DNA of 64,000 nucleotides. It comes from Amycolatopsis lurida. GTDB taxonomy: Bacteria > Actinomycetota > Actinomycetes > Mycobacteriales > Pseudonocardiaceae. A model generated the notes under the pieces. It searched no databases. It was not told the origin of the DNA and saw only the letters and a program-made list of their open reading frames with translations. The position numbers were made by a program, and so were the translations under genes. Location: the NCBI RefSeq assembly GCF_900105055.1, contig NZ_FNTA01000004.1, forward strand, positions 7,471,501 through 7,535,500. Direction: 5' to 3'. Every line of letters starts with the position of its first letter. Positions within the stretch are counted from its first letter, which is position 1. Of the stretch, positions 41,945-52,591 are shown in pieces.

Positions 41945-42418
41945 TCAGTCGAACATGCCGGGCTGGTAGTCACCGGCAGGCGTCCGGGCGATGACGTTGA
42001 GCCGGTTGTACGCGTTGATCGCGGCGATCAGCGCGATCAGGGCACCGATCTGCTCGTCGTCGTAGTGCTTGCGCACCTGCGCCCAGGTGTCGTCGCTGAC
42101 GCCGTGGTGCGCGTCGGCGATCCGGGTGCCCTCCTCGGTGAGCGTCAGAGCCGCGCGCTCGGGCTCGGTGAACACGTTCGCTTCCCGCCAGGCGGCGACC
42201 AGGTTGAGTCGCACCGAGGTCTCGCCGGCATGCGCGGCGTCCTTGCTGTGCATGTCGGTGCAGAAACCGCAGCCGTTGATCTGGCTGGCGCGCAGCTTCA
42301 CCAGTTCCTGGGTAGCGTGCGGCAGCGAGGACTCCTCGATCGGCCGGTTCGCGGCGCCGAGACGCTTGACGTACTTGACGATGACGTCGTTCTCGAACAG
42401 GTTGATGCGCGGTTCCAT
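41945..42418 (-). CDS. carboxymuconolactone decarboxylase/AhpD-family protein
   Basis: Cytoplasmic thiol peroxidase-like protein, 157 residues. It has the redox CxxC site INGCGFCTDMHSKDA with the conserved following histidine. SSLPHATQELVKLRASQ precedes it and ALIALIAAINAYNRLNVIAR closes the fold. This is the CMD/AhpD helical fold used for alkylhydroperoxide reduction or carboxymuconolactone chemistry; the CxxC favours redox. ATG 42418 has GGAGAGGAAAG upstream. Confidence 0.92.
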   Translation of the reverse strand: MEPRINLFENDVIVKYVKRLGAANRPIEESSLPHATQELVKLRASQINGCGFCTDMHSKDAAHAGETSVRLNLVAAWREANVFTEPERAALTLTEEGTRIADAHHGVSDDTWAQVRKHYDDEQIGALIALIAAINAYNRLNVIARTPAGDYQPGMFD

Positions 42419-42495
42419 GATCTTTCCTCTCCTTCGGTTCTGCACACATGACGAGTGAGGCCGAGAGGTTGTGACAGCTTTGGACGTGACGCCGG

Positions 42496-43343
42496 TCACC
42501 CGTGGAAGAGATCCGCGAGGATCTCCGCACCGTCGACGACGCGGGGGCCAGGCCGGTTGAAGTAGGCCGGCCCGTCCAAGACGTGCACGGCCGGGATGTC
42601 GTCCCAGCCTGGCAAGCCGGTCAGCAGCGGTAGTTCCGCCTCGGTCCGCTCCGGTGGGAAGCCACAGGGCATGAGCAGCAGCACGTCGGGTCTCGCCGCG
42701 ACGACGGCGTTCCACGTGATCGGCCGGATGTGTTCGCCCGCGGCGGCGAGCAGCGGGATGCCACCGGCGGCGTCGATCTGCTCCGGGACCCAGTGCCCGG
42801 CGGGCCAGAGCGGGTCGAGCCATTCGATGGCCGCCACCCTCGGCCGCGGTCGCCCCGCGACTCGGTCCCGGACCGCCGCCAAACGGTCCCGGAGAAGACG
42901 GGTCTCAGCGGCCGCGCGTTCGGAGACGCCCAGCACCTCGCCGAGCGTGGTCAAGCAACTGAAGATGCCGTCGAGCGTTCGCGGTTCGAGGCTGACCACC
43001 TTCGTGTCGCCGTCCATCGCGCGCACGGTCTCCGACACTGCCGGTAGGAGACCGCGCAGACGTCGCAGAGATCCTGCGTGAGGACGACGTCGGGTTCGGC
43101 CGCCGCGAGCAGCGTGGCGTCCAGGGAGTACAGGGCCGACCCGCGATGCTCCCCGCCGACGGCCGCCGAAATCTCCCGGCTCGACAGGACGTCGTGGTCG
43201 ATCGTGCTGCTCGTGACCACCGGGACGTCGTCCAGCGCGCCGGGTGGCCAGTCGCATTCGTGGGTCCGGCCTGCCAGTGACGGCAGGAGGCCGAGAGCCG
43301 CGACGAAGTCGGTCGCGGCGGGGAGCAGCGAGACGATCCGCAT
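42496..43343 (-). pseudogene. BtuF-like cobalamin-binding protein gene with frameshift
   Basis: From ATG 43343 the frame gives MRIVSLLPAATDFVAALGLL, RTHECDWPPGALDDVPVVT and VVLTQDLCDVCAVS. It then leaves the family sequence at about 43047. The adjacent frame continues LPAVSETVRAMDGDTKVVSL, RVAAIEWLDPLWPAGHW and WNAVVAARPDVLLLMPCGF to the stop at 42496. One base is missing at the junction (GTC TCC TAC instead of GTC TCN CTA). Intact relatives are ~280-residue cytoplasmic or surface BtuF/TroA-like proteins annotated as cobalamin-binding. No signal peptide is seen. Confidence 0.82.
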
Positions 43344-43391
43344 CCGTCCACGGTAGGTGACCAGCGCATTCTGCACATCTGCGCGGAGCAA

Positions 43392-43468
43392 ATGCGTGAA
43401 AGTGCGCTAACAGAGCATTGACGTTGCACAAAACTGCACCTAACGTGACACCTATTGCGCACAACTGG
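43392..43468 (+). promoter_or_regulatory. putative DeoR operator cluster upstream of SIS-kinase-aldolase operon
   Basis: Related elements ATGCGTGAAAGTGCGC (43392-43407), TTGCACAAAACTGCAC (43424-43439) and TTGCGCACAACTGG (43455-43468) lie just before the SIS gene. Similar TGCGCGAAA elements precede every other unit of the sugar locus (46145-46196, 52555-52566, 53839-53895), pointing to the locus DeoR repressor. Confidence 0.55.
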
Positions 43469-43484
43469 CACGGATGGGGAGTTC

Positions 43485-44366
43485 ATGAGCGGGACCTTCA
43501 TGGCGGCGGAGATCGCGAGCCAGCCCGGCTTCTGGCGGGAAGCGGCGGCGCTGGCCTCGGCGAACAGTGACCTGTTGCCGCCGCCGGGCGCGCGGGTCGC
43601 GATCGTCGGCTGCGGCACCTCGTGGTTCATCGGCCAGGCGTACGCCGTCCTTCGCGAGTCCGCCGGGCTCGGCGAGACCGACGCCTTCGCCGCGTCGGAG
43701 TTCCCGTCCGCCCGGGGTTACGACCACGTCGTGGCGTTGACCAGGTCGGGTACGACGACCGAGGTCCACGCCTTGCTGGCGAAGCTGCGGGGCAAGACGC
43801 CGACCATCGCGATCACCGGCGTGCCGCGCGAGATCGAGGCCGCCGCGGACACGATCGTCGACCTTTCCGTGGTGGACGAACGCTCGGTCGTGCAGACCCG
43901 GTTCGCCACGACGGCGCTGGCGATGCTGCGCGCCCACCTCGGCGAGGACCTGACCGCGGTCGCCGACCAGGCCGAACGCGTACTCGCCGAACCGTTGCCC
44001 GACGAACTGGTCACCGCGGAGCAGTTCAGCTTCCTCGGCACCGGCTGGTCCGTGGGCATCGCGAACGAGGCGGCGCTCAAGTTCCGCGAGGCCTGCCTAC
44101 TGTGGACGGAGTCGTACCCGGCCTGGGATTACCGGCACGGCCCGATCAGCATCAGCGAGCCGGGCCGTGTGACCTGGATGTTCGGGCAGGCGCCGGAAGG
44201 GCTGGCCGGCGACGTCGCCCGCGCGGGCGGCCTGTTCGTCGAGAGCGGCCTGGACCCGTTGGCGGACCTGGTCCGCGCGCAGCGTGTCGCCGGGGCCATC
44301 GCCGCCCGCAAGGGACTCGACCCGGACAACCCCCGCAGCCTCACCCGTTCCGTCGTCCTGACCTGA
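43485..44366 (+). CDS. SIS-domain sugar-phosphate isomerase/deaminase (AgaS-like)
   Basis: Cytoplasmic protein, 293 residues, with two sugar-isomerase (SIS) lobes: VAIVGCGTSWFIGQAYAVLR with ALTRSGTTTEVHALLAKLRG, and FLGTGWSVGIANEAALKFRE. This is the fold of GlmS isomerase, AgaS and FrlB. It likely converts a (amino)hexose-6-phosphate to a ketose phosphate, with deamination if amino. It is followed after 7 bp by a PfkB kinase and then a class II aldolase, which fits an AgaS-like step feeding tagatose- or fructose-6-phosphate. ATG 43485 follows GGGGAG; a second ATG lies five codons in. Confidence 0.82.
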   Translation: MSGTFMAAEIASQPGFWREAAALASANSDLLPPPGARVAIVGCGTSWFIGQAYAVLRESAGLGETDAFAASEFPSARGYDHVVALTRSGTTTEVHALLAKLRGKTPTIAITGVPREIEAAADTIVDLSVVDERSVVQTRFATTALAMLRAHLGEDLTAVADQAERVLAEPLPDELVTAEQFSFLGTGWSVGIANEAALKFREACLLWTESYPAWDYRHGPISISEPGRVTWMFGQAPEGLAGDVARAGGLFVESGLDPLADLVRAQRVAGAIAARKGLDPDNPRSLTRSVVLT

Positions 44367-44373
44367 GGCCGCC

Positions 44374-45264
44374 GTGATCGTCACCGTCACGCCGAACACC
44401 GCGCTGGACGTCACGTACACAGTGGACGGTCTACGGCCCGGTGACGTGCACCGCGTACGGGACGTGCGGCATCGGGCGGGTGGCAAGGGCGTCAACGTCG
44501 CCCGCGTGCTGCACACCCTCGGTGCCGACGTCCGTGCGGTCTTCACCGCGGGTGGCTCGACGGGAGCCGCCGTCGTGGGTGAGCTCGCGGCGGCGGGCAT
44601 CGCGGCGGGCGTCGTTCCGATCGGCGGCGAAACCCGGCGCACCACCACGGTTCTCGCGGGCGACGGATCGGTCACGCTGCTCAACGAGCCGGGGCCACGG
44701 CTCACCGAGGACGAATGGCAAGCGCTTGCGTCGGCCGTCAGAACCCGAAAACCGGACGTACTCGTCTGTTCGGGCAGCCTGCCGCCCGGAGCCGGGGGAT
44801 ACGCCGGGCTCTTCGGCGACACACCGTCCATCTTGGACACTTCCGGCGAGGCACTGCTCGCCGGACTGGCCGGGAAGCCGTCCGTGGTCAAGCCGAACGC
44901 GGACGAGCTGCGCGAGGTCACCGGCCTGAGTGACCCCGTGGCCGCCGCGAACGAGCTTCGCAAGGCCGGGGCGGGCGCCGTCGTCGTCTCGCTGGGGCCC
45001 GAGGGGCTGCTGGCGGTGACCGGATCCGGCACCTGGCACGCGGCACCGTCCACTGTGCTCCGTGGCAACACCACCGGTGCGGGTGACGCCGTCGTCGCGG
45101 CGCTGGCGCTGGGGCTCAGCCGCGTCGAACCGTGGCCGGACATCCTGCGCCGGGCCGTCGCGCTGTCCGGGGCGGCCGTGCTCGGCCCGCTCGCCGGCGA
45201 CGTCGACCTCGCGCACTACCAAGCCGAACAGGGGCTGGTCGCCGTGCGCGCCCGCCCGGACTAG
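44374..45264 (+). CDS. PfkB-family hexose-phosphate kinase (1-phosphofructokinase/tagatose-6-P kinase type)
   Basis: Phosphorylates a ketohexose phosphate with ATP; 296 residues. N-terminal MIVTVTPNTALDVTYTVDGL and GGKGVNVARVLHTLGA are the LacC/FruK-type signature. GNTTGAGDAVVAALALGL holds the anion hole and catalytic Asp (GAGD). Position between an SIS isomerase and a bisphosphate aldolase points to tagatose-6-phosphate or fructose-6-phosphate. GTG 44374. It is the second gene of the catabolic unit. Confidence 0.88.
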   Translation: MIVTVTPNTALDVTYTVDGLRPGDVHRVRDVRHRAGGKGVNVARVLHTLGADVRAVFTAGGSTGAAVVGELAAAGIAAGVVPIGGETRRTTTVLAGDGSVTLLNEPGPRLTEDEWQALASAVRTRKPDVLVCSGSLPPGAGGYAGLFGDTPSILDTSGEALLAGLAGKPSVVKPNADELREVTGLSDPVAAANELRKAGAGAVVVSLGPEGLLAVTGSGTWHAAPSTVLRGNTTGAGDAVVAALALGLSRVEPWPDILRRAVALSGAAVLGPLAGDVDLAHYQAEQGLVAVRARPD

Positions 45265-45274
45265 GAGAACTGCC

Positions 45275-46108
45275 ATGCCTCTGGTGGGAGCCGGGGAGAT
45301 AGTCGGAGCCGCCGCGGCGGCCAGGAGCGGCTGTGGCGCGTTCAACGCGATCCAGCTCGAACACATCACCGCCATCGTCGACGGCGCGGCCGCGGCCGAA
45401 AGGCCGGTGATCGTGCAGCTGAGCCAGAACGCCGTGAAGTACCACGGCTCGCTGGCGCCGGTGGGCGCGGCGGCGCTGGCCGCGGCGAGAAGCGCCGCCA
45501 CACCGGTCGCCGTGCACCTCGACCACGCCGAATCGGCCGACCTCGTCCGCGAGGCGGTCGCGCTCGGCTTCGGCTCCGTCATGTTCGACGCGTCCAAACT
45601 GGACTACACCGACAACGTGCGGACGACCAGGGAAGTCGCCGCGTACTGCCACGACCACGGGGTCTGGGTCGAGGCCGAACTCGGCGAGGTCGGGGGCAAG
45701 GACGGCGTCCACGCGCCCGGCGCGCGCACCGATCCGGACGAGGCGGCGGAGTTCGTCGCGTCCACCGGGGTCGACGCGCTCGCGGTGGCGGTGGGCAGTT
45801 CGCACGCCATGCTCACCCGGGACGCCGCACTGGACTTCGAGCTGATCGCGCGGCTGCGGGAGCGTGTGCCGGTGCCGCTGGTGCTGCACGGTTCGTCCGG
45901 CGTACCGGACGACGGGCTCGCCGAGGCGGTACGGGCCGGAATGACGAAGATCAACATCGCCACCCAGCTCAACAAGGTGTTCACGGCGGCCGCCGCGGAA
46001 GACTGGCGCGCGCATCCGGAGCGCGTCGACCCGCGAAAGTACCTCGGTGCCGGGCGCGCCGCGGTCGCCGTCGAGGTGCGGCGGTTGCTGGGAGTGCTCA
46101 AGCTTTGA
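45275..46108 (+). CDS. class II ketose-bisphosphate aldolase (GatY/KbaY/Fba-like)
   Basis: Zinc-dependent aldolase, 277 residues, close to GatY/KbaY length. Metal and active-site blocks are VAVHLDHAESADLV (catalytic Asp and Zn His), EAELGEVGGKDG, and VLHGSSGVPDDGL (Zn His region), then KINIATQLNKVF. It cleaves tagatose- or fructose-1,6-bisphosphate to DHAP and glyceraldehyde-3-phosphate, completing the SIS-PfkB-aldolase route into glycolysis. ATG 45275 has TAGGAGA upstream. Confidence 0.9.
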   Translation: MPLVGAGEIVGAAAAARSGCGAFNAIQLEHITAIVDGAAAAERPVIVQLSQNAVKYHGSLAPVGAAALAAARSAATPVAVHLDHAESADLVREAVALGFGSVMFDASKLDYTDNVRTTREVAAYCHDHGVWVEAELGEVGGKDGVHAPGARTDPDEAAEFVASTGVDALAVAVGSSHAMLTRDAALDFELIARLRERVPVPLVLHGSSGVPDDGLAEAVRAGMTKINIATQLNKVFTAAAAEDWRAHPERVDPRKYLGAGRAAVAVEVRRLLGVLKL

Positions 46109-46144
46109 TCGGGTTGAACCGGTCAAGGTGACGATTGAGCAGAC

Positions 46145-46196
46145 TTTGCGCGATTGACTGTTGACATGTGCGCGAAACCTCACAAAACTGCGCAAC
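46145..46196 (+). promoter_or_regulatory. putative DeoR operator cluster upstream of the sugar ABC operon
   Basis: TTTGCGCGATTGAC (46145-46158), TGTGCGCGAAACC (46167-46179) and AAAACTGCGCAAC (46184-46196, inverse orientation of TTGCGCAGTTTT) lie 45-90 bp before the binding-protein gene. They share the TGCGCGAAA core found elsewhere in the locus. Confidence 0.55.
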
Positions 46197-46238
46197 AACA
46201 AGCAGAACTTGTGTGATCTTCGATCCAGGTGGTGGCGG

Positions 46239-47639
46239 ATGCGGGTAGGCAGGCTCACGACAGTGACATCAGCGACGGCAGGGGTGGCGCTCCTGCTCGC
46301 GGGATGCGGCGGCGGGGACACGGCCGGTGGCACCGGCGAGAACGCGCTTCCGGGCGTCGACCAGTTCCTCAACGCGCCTTGTCCGGAGGCGGCGGCGAAA
46401 CCCGCCACGGACAAGGAATTCACGTACTGGTCGATGTGGACGGCCGACGAGCCGCAGGGCAAGGTCCTCCAGAAGGCCTTCAAATGCTTCCAGGAGAAGA
46501 CCGGCGTCAAGGTCGACGTGCAGTGGCTGGGCCGCAAGGCCTACACGCAGAACCTGGTGCCCGCGCTGAACACCGACGCCGTGCCGGACCTGTTCGACCA
46601 GGACGTCAGCAAGGTCGGCGCGGCGGTCATGACGCCGGGCGGCACGCAGAGCGTCGACGACGTGTTCGCGATGAAGGTCGGCGAAGGCGACAAGACCGTC
46701 AAGGACGTGCTTTCGCCCAGCTCGTACGATTTCCCGCAGAACAAGGATCGCGAGGGCCACAACTTCATGGTCCCGTACACGATCCAGTCGAGCGCGTGGT
46801 GGTTCAACAAGGACACCGCCGGCGACATCCAGCAGCCGAAGACGATGGACGAGCTGATCGGCCTGTTCGACAAGGCGAAGGCCGACGGCAAGGCCGCCAT
46901 CAGCCTCGACGGCGACATCCCGTTCTACAACATGTACTTCTACACCCAGCTCGCCGAGCGGTACGTCGGTGCGGGCGGGCTCTACAAGGCCGCGACCGAC
47001 AAGACCGGCCAGGCGTGGAAGACCGAGCCCGGCTTCCTCAAGGCGGCCACCGAAACCGCGAAGCTGCCCAAGTACTTCATCGATGGCTGGGACGCGGCGA
47101 AGTTCCCGCAGGTGCAGCAGCGCTGGGCGGACGGCGACTCCCGGTTCCTCTACGTCGGCAGCTGGGCGCCGAGCGAGACCCGCGAGTACCTGGACAAGCA
47201 GGGCGCCGGAACGAAGATCAACTACGGCTCCTTCCAGTTCCCGATGTCCGAAGGCGCCACGCACGACACCGTCGAGCAGATGTCGATCGGCTTCTCGGTG
47301 ACCAAGAAGGCCAAGCACCCCGAGGCGGCCAAGGCGTTCATCGCCTACTTCCTCAACAAGGACCTGCTCGCCGGGATCCCGATCGTGGCCGACAACCTCG
47401 TGCCGCGCGCCGACCTCGCCGTGCCGGACGACCTCAAACAGGTCAAGGCCGCGCTGGACGACCCGAAGAAGGAACACGTCCTGCAGTACGACGGGATCGA
47501 CGGCGTCGCCGGCGGCAAATGGCAGACCGACGTCTTCGACCCCGCCGACATCGCGCTGCTGAAGGGCCAGATCACCCCGCAGCAGTTCGTGGACCAGCTC
47601 GCCACCAAGGGCGCCGAGTTCTGGAAGAACCAGGGCTGA
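46239..47639 (+). CDS. sugar ABC transporter substrate-binding lipoprotein (CUT1)
   Basis: Extracellular sugar-binding lipoprotein, 466 residues. The signal (from ATG 46239) ends LLLAGCGGGD, with Cys23 or so as lipid site. Solute-binding family 1 blocks include EFTYWSMWTADEPQGKVLQK, FKCFQEKTGVKVDVQWLGRK, MVPYTIQSSAWWFNKDTAGD and WAPSETREYLDKQG. The next gene starts within its stop (TGATG). It probably captures sugar released by the GH31 enzyme of this locus. Confidence 0.9.
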   Translation: MRVGRLTTVTSATAGVALLLAGCGGGDTAGGTGENALPGVDQFLNAPCPEAAAKPATDKEFTYWSMWTADEPQGKVLQKAFKCFQEKTGVKVDVQWLGRKAYTQNLVPALNTDAVPDLFDQDVSKVGAAVMTPGGTQSVDDVFAMKVGEGDKTVKDVLSPSSYDFPQNKDREGHNFMVPYTIQSSAWWFNKDTAGDIQQPKTMDELIGLFDKAKADGKAAISLDGDIPFYNMYFYTQLAERYVGAGGLYKAATDKTGQAWKTEPGFLKAATETAKLPKYFIDGWDAAKFPQVQQRWADGDSRFLYVGSWAPSETREYLDKQGAGTKINYGSFQFPMSEGATHDTVEQMSIGFSVTKKAKHPEAAKAFIAYFLNKDLLAGIPIVADNLVPRADLAVPDDLKQVKAALDDPKKEHVLQYDGIDGVAGGKWQTDVFDPADIALLKGQITPQQFVDQLATKGAEFWKNQG

Positions 47640-48598
47640 TGGCGACGGTCACGACGCCGACGACGCCGACGACACCGTCGGCGAGGTCGGTGAACGCCGG
47701 GGCGCACCTGCGCCGCAAGAAACGGCTGTTCTGGCCGTTCGCCGCGCCGGCACTGGTGCTGTACCTGGCCTTCCTGGTACTGCCGACGATCGCGACCGTG
47801 GTGCTGAGCTTCACCAGCTGGGCCGGCGCGGGGGACACGCCGGAACCCAACGGCGTCACCAACTACACGCAGATGTGGGCGAGCGACTCGTTCCAGTACG
47901 CCTTCCGCAACACGCTGATCTACGTGTTCCTCGGCGGGATCGGCACGTTCGCGCTGGCGTTCCTGTTCACCATGGTGCTGCGGGACATGAAGGGTGGCAA
48001 GATCGTCCGCGCCATCCTGTTCTTCCCGAACATCGTGGCGCCGGTCGCGCTCGGCATGTTCCTCGGCTTCGTCTTCAAGTACCAGCCGGGGAAACAGGGC
48101 CTGGCGAACTACGTGCTGGAAAGTCTCGGCGCGGACGCGGCGAAGTTCCTCGCACCGTCCAATGTGACCGGTGTGGTGACGGCGTCGCTGATCTGGGCCA
48201 GCTCGGGTTTCTACATCACCATCCTGATGGCCGCGGTCGACCGCATCCCGCCGTATCTCTACGAGGACGCCGAGCTGGGCGGCGCTTCGCCATGGCAGAA
48301 GTTCAAGCACATCACGCTGCCGATGACCTGGGACGTCGTCGGGGTCGCCGGGGTGCTGTGGACGATCAACGCGCTCAAGATCTTCGAGCTGGTGTTCGTG
48401 CTGGCCGGTCCGGGCACCTACGCCCCGCCCAACGAGGCGTGGACGCTGGGGATCTACGTGTTCGACCGGACCTTCGGCTCGAACGGCACCCCGGACTTCG
48501 GTGCCGCGTGTGCCTGCGCGGTGGCGATGATCGCGCTGGTGTCCGTGCTCGTGGTCCTGCTCCGCCGGTTGATGCGCCGTGACGCGATCCAGTTCTGA
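47639..48598 (+). CDS. sugar ABC transporter permease (MalF/UgpA-like)
   Basis: Membrane permease, 319 residues, six helices after a Thr/Pro-rich cytoplasmic leader. The EAA loop reads EDAELGGASPWQKFKHITLP, which docks the ATPase. ATG 47639 overlaps the binding-protein stop. It forms the channel with the next gene. Confidence 0.92.
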   Translation: MATVTTPTTPTTPSARSVNAGAHLRRKKRLFWPFAAPALVLYLAFLVLPTIATVVLSFTSWAGAGDTPEPNGVTNYTQMWASDSFQYAFRNTLIYVFLGGIGTFALAFLFTMVLRDMKGGKIVRAILFFPNIVAPVALGMFLGFVFKYQPGKQGLANYVLESLGADAAKFLAPSNVTGVVTASLIWASSGFYITILMAAVDRIPPYLYEDAELGGASPWQKFKHITLPMTWDVVGVAGVLWTINALKIFELVFVLAGPGTYAPPNEAWTLGIYVFDRTFGSNGTPDFGAACACAVAMIALVSVLVVLLRRLMRRDAIQF

Positions 48599-48608
48599 GG
48601 GAGACGAA

Positions 48609-49538
48609 ATGTCCGTCACCGACGTCGAGGTGCCTGCGCGCCCGTCGCCGAAACCGGTGCGCAAACCGCCACGCAAACCGCGTCCGGCGCCCGGCTCCAA
48701 ACGGTTCAGCCCGTTGCGGGTACTGGGTTCCACGATCGTGTGGCTGTTCACCGCGGGCAACATCCTGGTGCTGTACTGGCTGCTCACGGCGTCGTTCAAG
48801 ACGCCGGTGGAGATCTTCACCAAGCCGTTCGCCCTGCCGTACCAGTGGTTCCACGTCGGCAAGCCGTTCCGGAACTTCATCTACGCCTGGAACAACGCCG
48901 GTTTCGGGCAGGCCGTGCTGACCACCGTGCTCCTGGTCGGGCTGGCGACGGTCGTGACCGTCGCCGTCTCGGCGCCCTGCGCGTATGCCCTGACCAGGCT
49001 CGGTGTCCGCGGTGCCGGCCCGATGACGAACGTCGTCGCGATCGGGATGGGCGTGCCGTTCCAGACCGTGATCATCCCGCTGTTCGTGGTGCTCAGCAAA
49101 GTGCACCTGGACAACGAGTACGGCCTGTTCGTGCTGTACGTGGCGCTGTCGATCCCGTTCACGGTGTTCCTCATGACGGGCTTCTTCCGGTCGCTGCCGG
49201 ACGAACTGGAGGAGGCGGCCGCGCTCGACGGCGCCTCGCCGACGCGCACGTTCTTCTCGGTCATGCTGCCGCTGACCCGGGGCGGCATGATCACCGCGCT
49301 GACGCTGAACGCCATCGGCCTGTGGAACGAGACGCTGCTGGCGATCGTGTTCCTCAAGGACCAGGCGCATTTCACGCTGTCGCGCGCGCTCTTCACCTTC
49401 TACGGGGCCGCGAGCTACCAGTCGGAGTACGGCGGCCTGATCGCCGGGGTGGCGATCGTCGTGCTCCCGATGCTCGTGCTCTACCTCGTGCTCGCCCGCC
49501 GGATCATCACCGGCCTGACCCTCGGCGCCGGAAAGTAG
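48609..49538 (+). CDS. sugar ABC transporter permease (MalG/UgpE-like)
   Basis: Membrane permease, 309 residues, with a 35-residue Pro/Arg/Lys-rich cytoplasmic N-terminus and six helices. The EAA loop is LEEAAALDGASPTRTFFSVM followed by LPLTRGG. ATG 48609 has GGGAGACGAA upstream. It partners the MalF-like protein ending 10 bp before. Confidence 0.92.
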   Translation: MSVTDVEVPARPSPKPVRKPPRKPRPAPGSKRFSPLRVLGSTIVWLFTAGNILVLYWLLTASFKTPVEIFTKPFALPYQWFHVGKPFRNFIYAWNNAGFGQAVLTTVLLVGLATVVTVAVSAPCAYALTRLGVRGAGPMTNVVAIGMGVPFQTVIIPLFVVLSKVHLDNEYGLFVLYVALSIPFTVFLMTGFFRSLPDELEEAAALDGASPTRTFFSVMLPLTRGGMITALTLNAIGLWNETLLAIVFLKDQAHFTLSRALFTFYGAASYQSEYGGLIAGVAIVVLPMLVLYLVLARRIITGLTLGAGK

Positions 49539-49544
49539 GACCTG

Positions 49545-50608
<1,064 letters not shown>

Positions 50609-50612
<4 letters not shown>

Positions 50613-52465
50613 CCCGCCTGTACCGCACCGGGTTACTGCTGCCCGCCGCCGAGCTGGGGCCGGAGAACCCGTTGCCACCGCTTCGGAAGCCCGAAGCGGT
50701 GGCCAAGGTGTCCAATGTGGACGAGCTGCCACCGGACCTGGCGGAGAACATCGGCTACGGCCGTCTGGACACGCCGCTGCCGTGTCTGCTGCAGGACGGC
50801 TACACCCGCGAGCGCACGGAACGCGAGCTTGCGGCGCTGGTGCTGGAGAACGACGAACTCCGCGCCACCGTGCTGCCGTCACTGGGCGGACGGCTGTACT
50901 CGCTGGTGCACAAGCCGTCGGGCCGCGAGCTGCTCTACCGTAATCCGGTGTTCCAGCCCGCGAACCTCGCCCTGCGGGACGCGTGGTTCGCGGGCGGTGT
51001 CGAATGGAACCTCGGGAGTACCGGGCACACGACGCTGACCTGCGAGCCGATGTTCGCCGCGGAGATCGAGGGCCCGGACGGCACGCCGATGCTGCGGCTG
51101 TGGGAGTGGGAACGCACTCGCGACCTGCCTTACCAGATCGACTTCTGGCTGCCCGACGGGTCGGATCACCTGCTTGTGGCCGTGCGGGTGCGGAATCCGC
51201 ATCCCCACGACGTCCCGGTGTACTGGTGGTCGAATATCGCGGTGCCGCAGAACGAAGGCACCCGGGTGCTCGCTCCCGCGACCCAGGCGTGGCACTACGG
51301 CTATTCGGGGCGGCTCGACCTGGTCGACGTGCCGGGTGAGCTGACCTATCCGGCCCGCGCCGAAGCCGCGGCGGACTACTTCTTCGAAGTGACCGGAAGG
51401 CCGTGGGTCGCGGCCGTCGAGGCTGACGGGACGGGGGTGGCCCAGCTGTCCACCGGCCGCCTGCGTGGCCGGAAGCTGTTCCTGTAGGGCGAATCCACCG
51501 GCGGACGCCGCTGGCAGGAATGGCTGGCTCCCGGCGCCGGTGGCTACCTGGAAATCCAGGCCGGGCTGGCCCGCACCCAGCTGGAACACCTGCGCCTGCC
51601 GCCAGGGGAGAGCTGGGACTGGCTGGAGGCCTACGGTCCGGTCGCCGCGGATCCGGCCGCGGTGCACGGCGAAGACTGGACGGCGGCCCGCGAAGCCGTC
51701 GCCGCCGGTCTGCCGTCCGCGGAAGTCCTGGACGAGTACCACGACGACTGGCGGAAGATCGCCGACGTCACCCCGGAATCCTTCCTGGCCACCGGTTCCG
51801 GCTGGGGCGCGCTGGAGAACCGGCGCGCGCCGATGTGCCTGCCCGGCACGCCGTTCCCGGACGAGTCACTCGGGCCTGTCCAGGAGCCGTGGCTCGCGTT
51901 GCTCGACGGGACGCCGCCGGACGGGGATCCGCTCACGGTGCCACCGCCGACGCTGGTGAACCGGTACTGGGCGGATCTCCTGGAGTACGCCCCGAAGAAC
52001 TGGCTCACCTGGTACCACCGCGGTGTGGCGTACTGGGTGGCCGGACGGCATTCGGACGCGGTCGGTGCCTGGCGTGAGTCGGTCTCGACGGCCGAGAACC
52101 CCTGGGCACTAAGGAATCTGGCGGTCGCCACCGCCGGGCACGAGGCCGCCTGGCTGTACCGGCGGGCGGTCGCTCTCGCGCCGTCACTGCGTCCTCTGGT
52201 CGTCGAGGCCATCGCGGCGCAACTCGCCGCCGGCCTCCCGGACGAAGCCGGCGAGCTGCTGGCCGGGCTGCCCGTGGAGGGGCGGATCGCCCTGCTGACC
52301 GCCCGCACCCGGCTCGCCCTCGGCGACGTCGCCGGGGCCAAGGCCGTGTACGACACGGGTTTCGAGGTCGCGAACATCAGGGAAGGGGAAACGTCTTTGT
52401 CGGACACCTGGGCGGCGGTTTCCGAGGAACCGCTGCCGGAACAGCACGACTTCCGGATGAAGTGA
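50609..52465 (+). pseudogene. DUF5107/TPR protein gene interrupted by an in-frame amber codon
   Basis: One open frame of about 618 codons is broken only by TAG at 51485-51487. Upstream (ATG 50609) encodes a galactose-mutarotase-like DUF5107 domain: LPSLGGRLYSLVHKPSGREL, AGGVEWNLGSTGHTTLTCEP, VYWWSNIAVPQNEGTRVLAP. The sequence around the stop reads RGRKLFL-stop-GESTGGRRWQEWL. Relatives have Trp there, so TGG to TAG explains it. The rest includes LEIQAGLARTQLEHLRLPPG and TPR-like repeats (NWLTWYHRGVAYWVAGRHSD). It is the last gene of the ABC operon, probably acting on the imported sugar or its anomers. Real mutation, readthrough or base-call error. Confidence 0.85.
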
Positions 52466-52591
52466 CCGGCCTGGCCACTCGACCGGCGTGCCGCACGCGG
52501 CGGACAACCGCGATGCAGCATACTGCTCGAAACAGTGGCCAACAGCGCAACGTCATGCGCGATAGGCCGCAGCGAGCTAGGAGTGGCGCCG

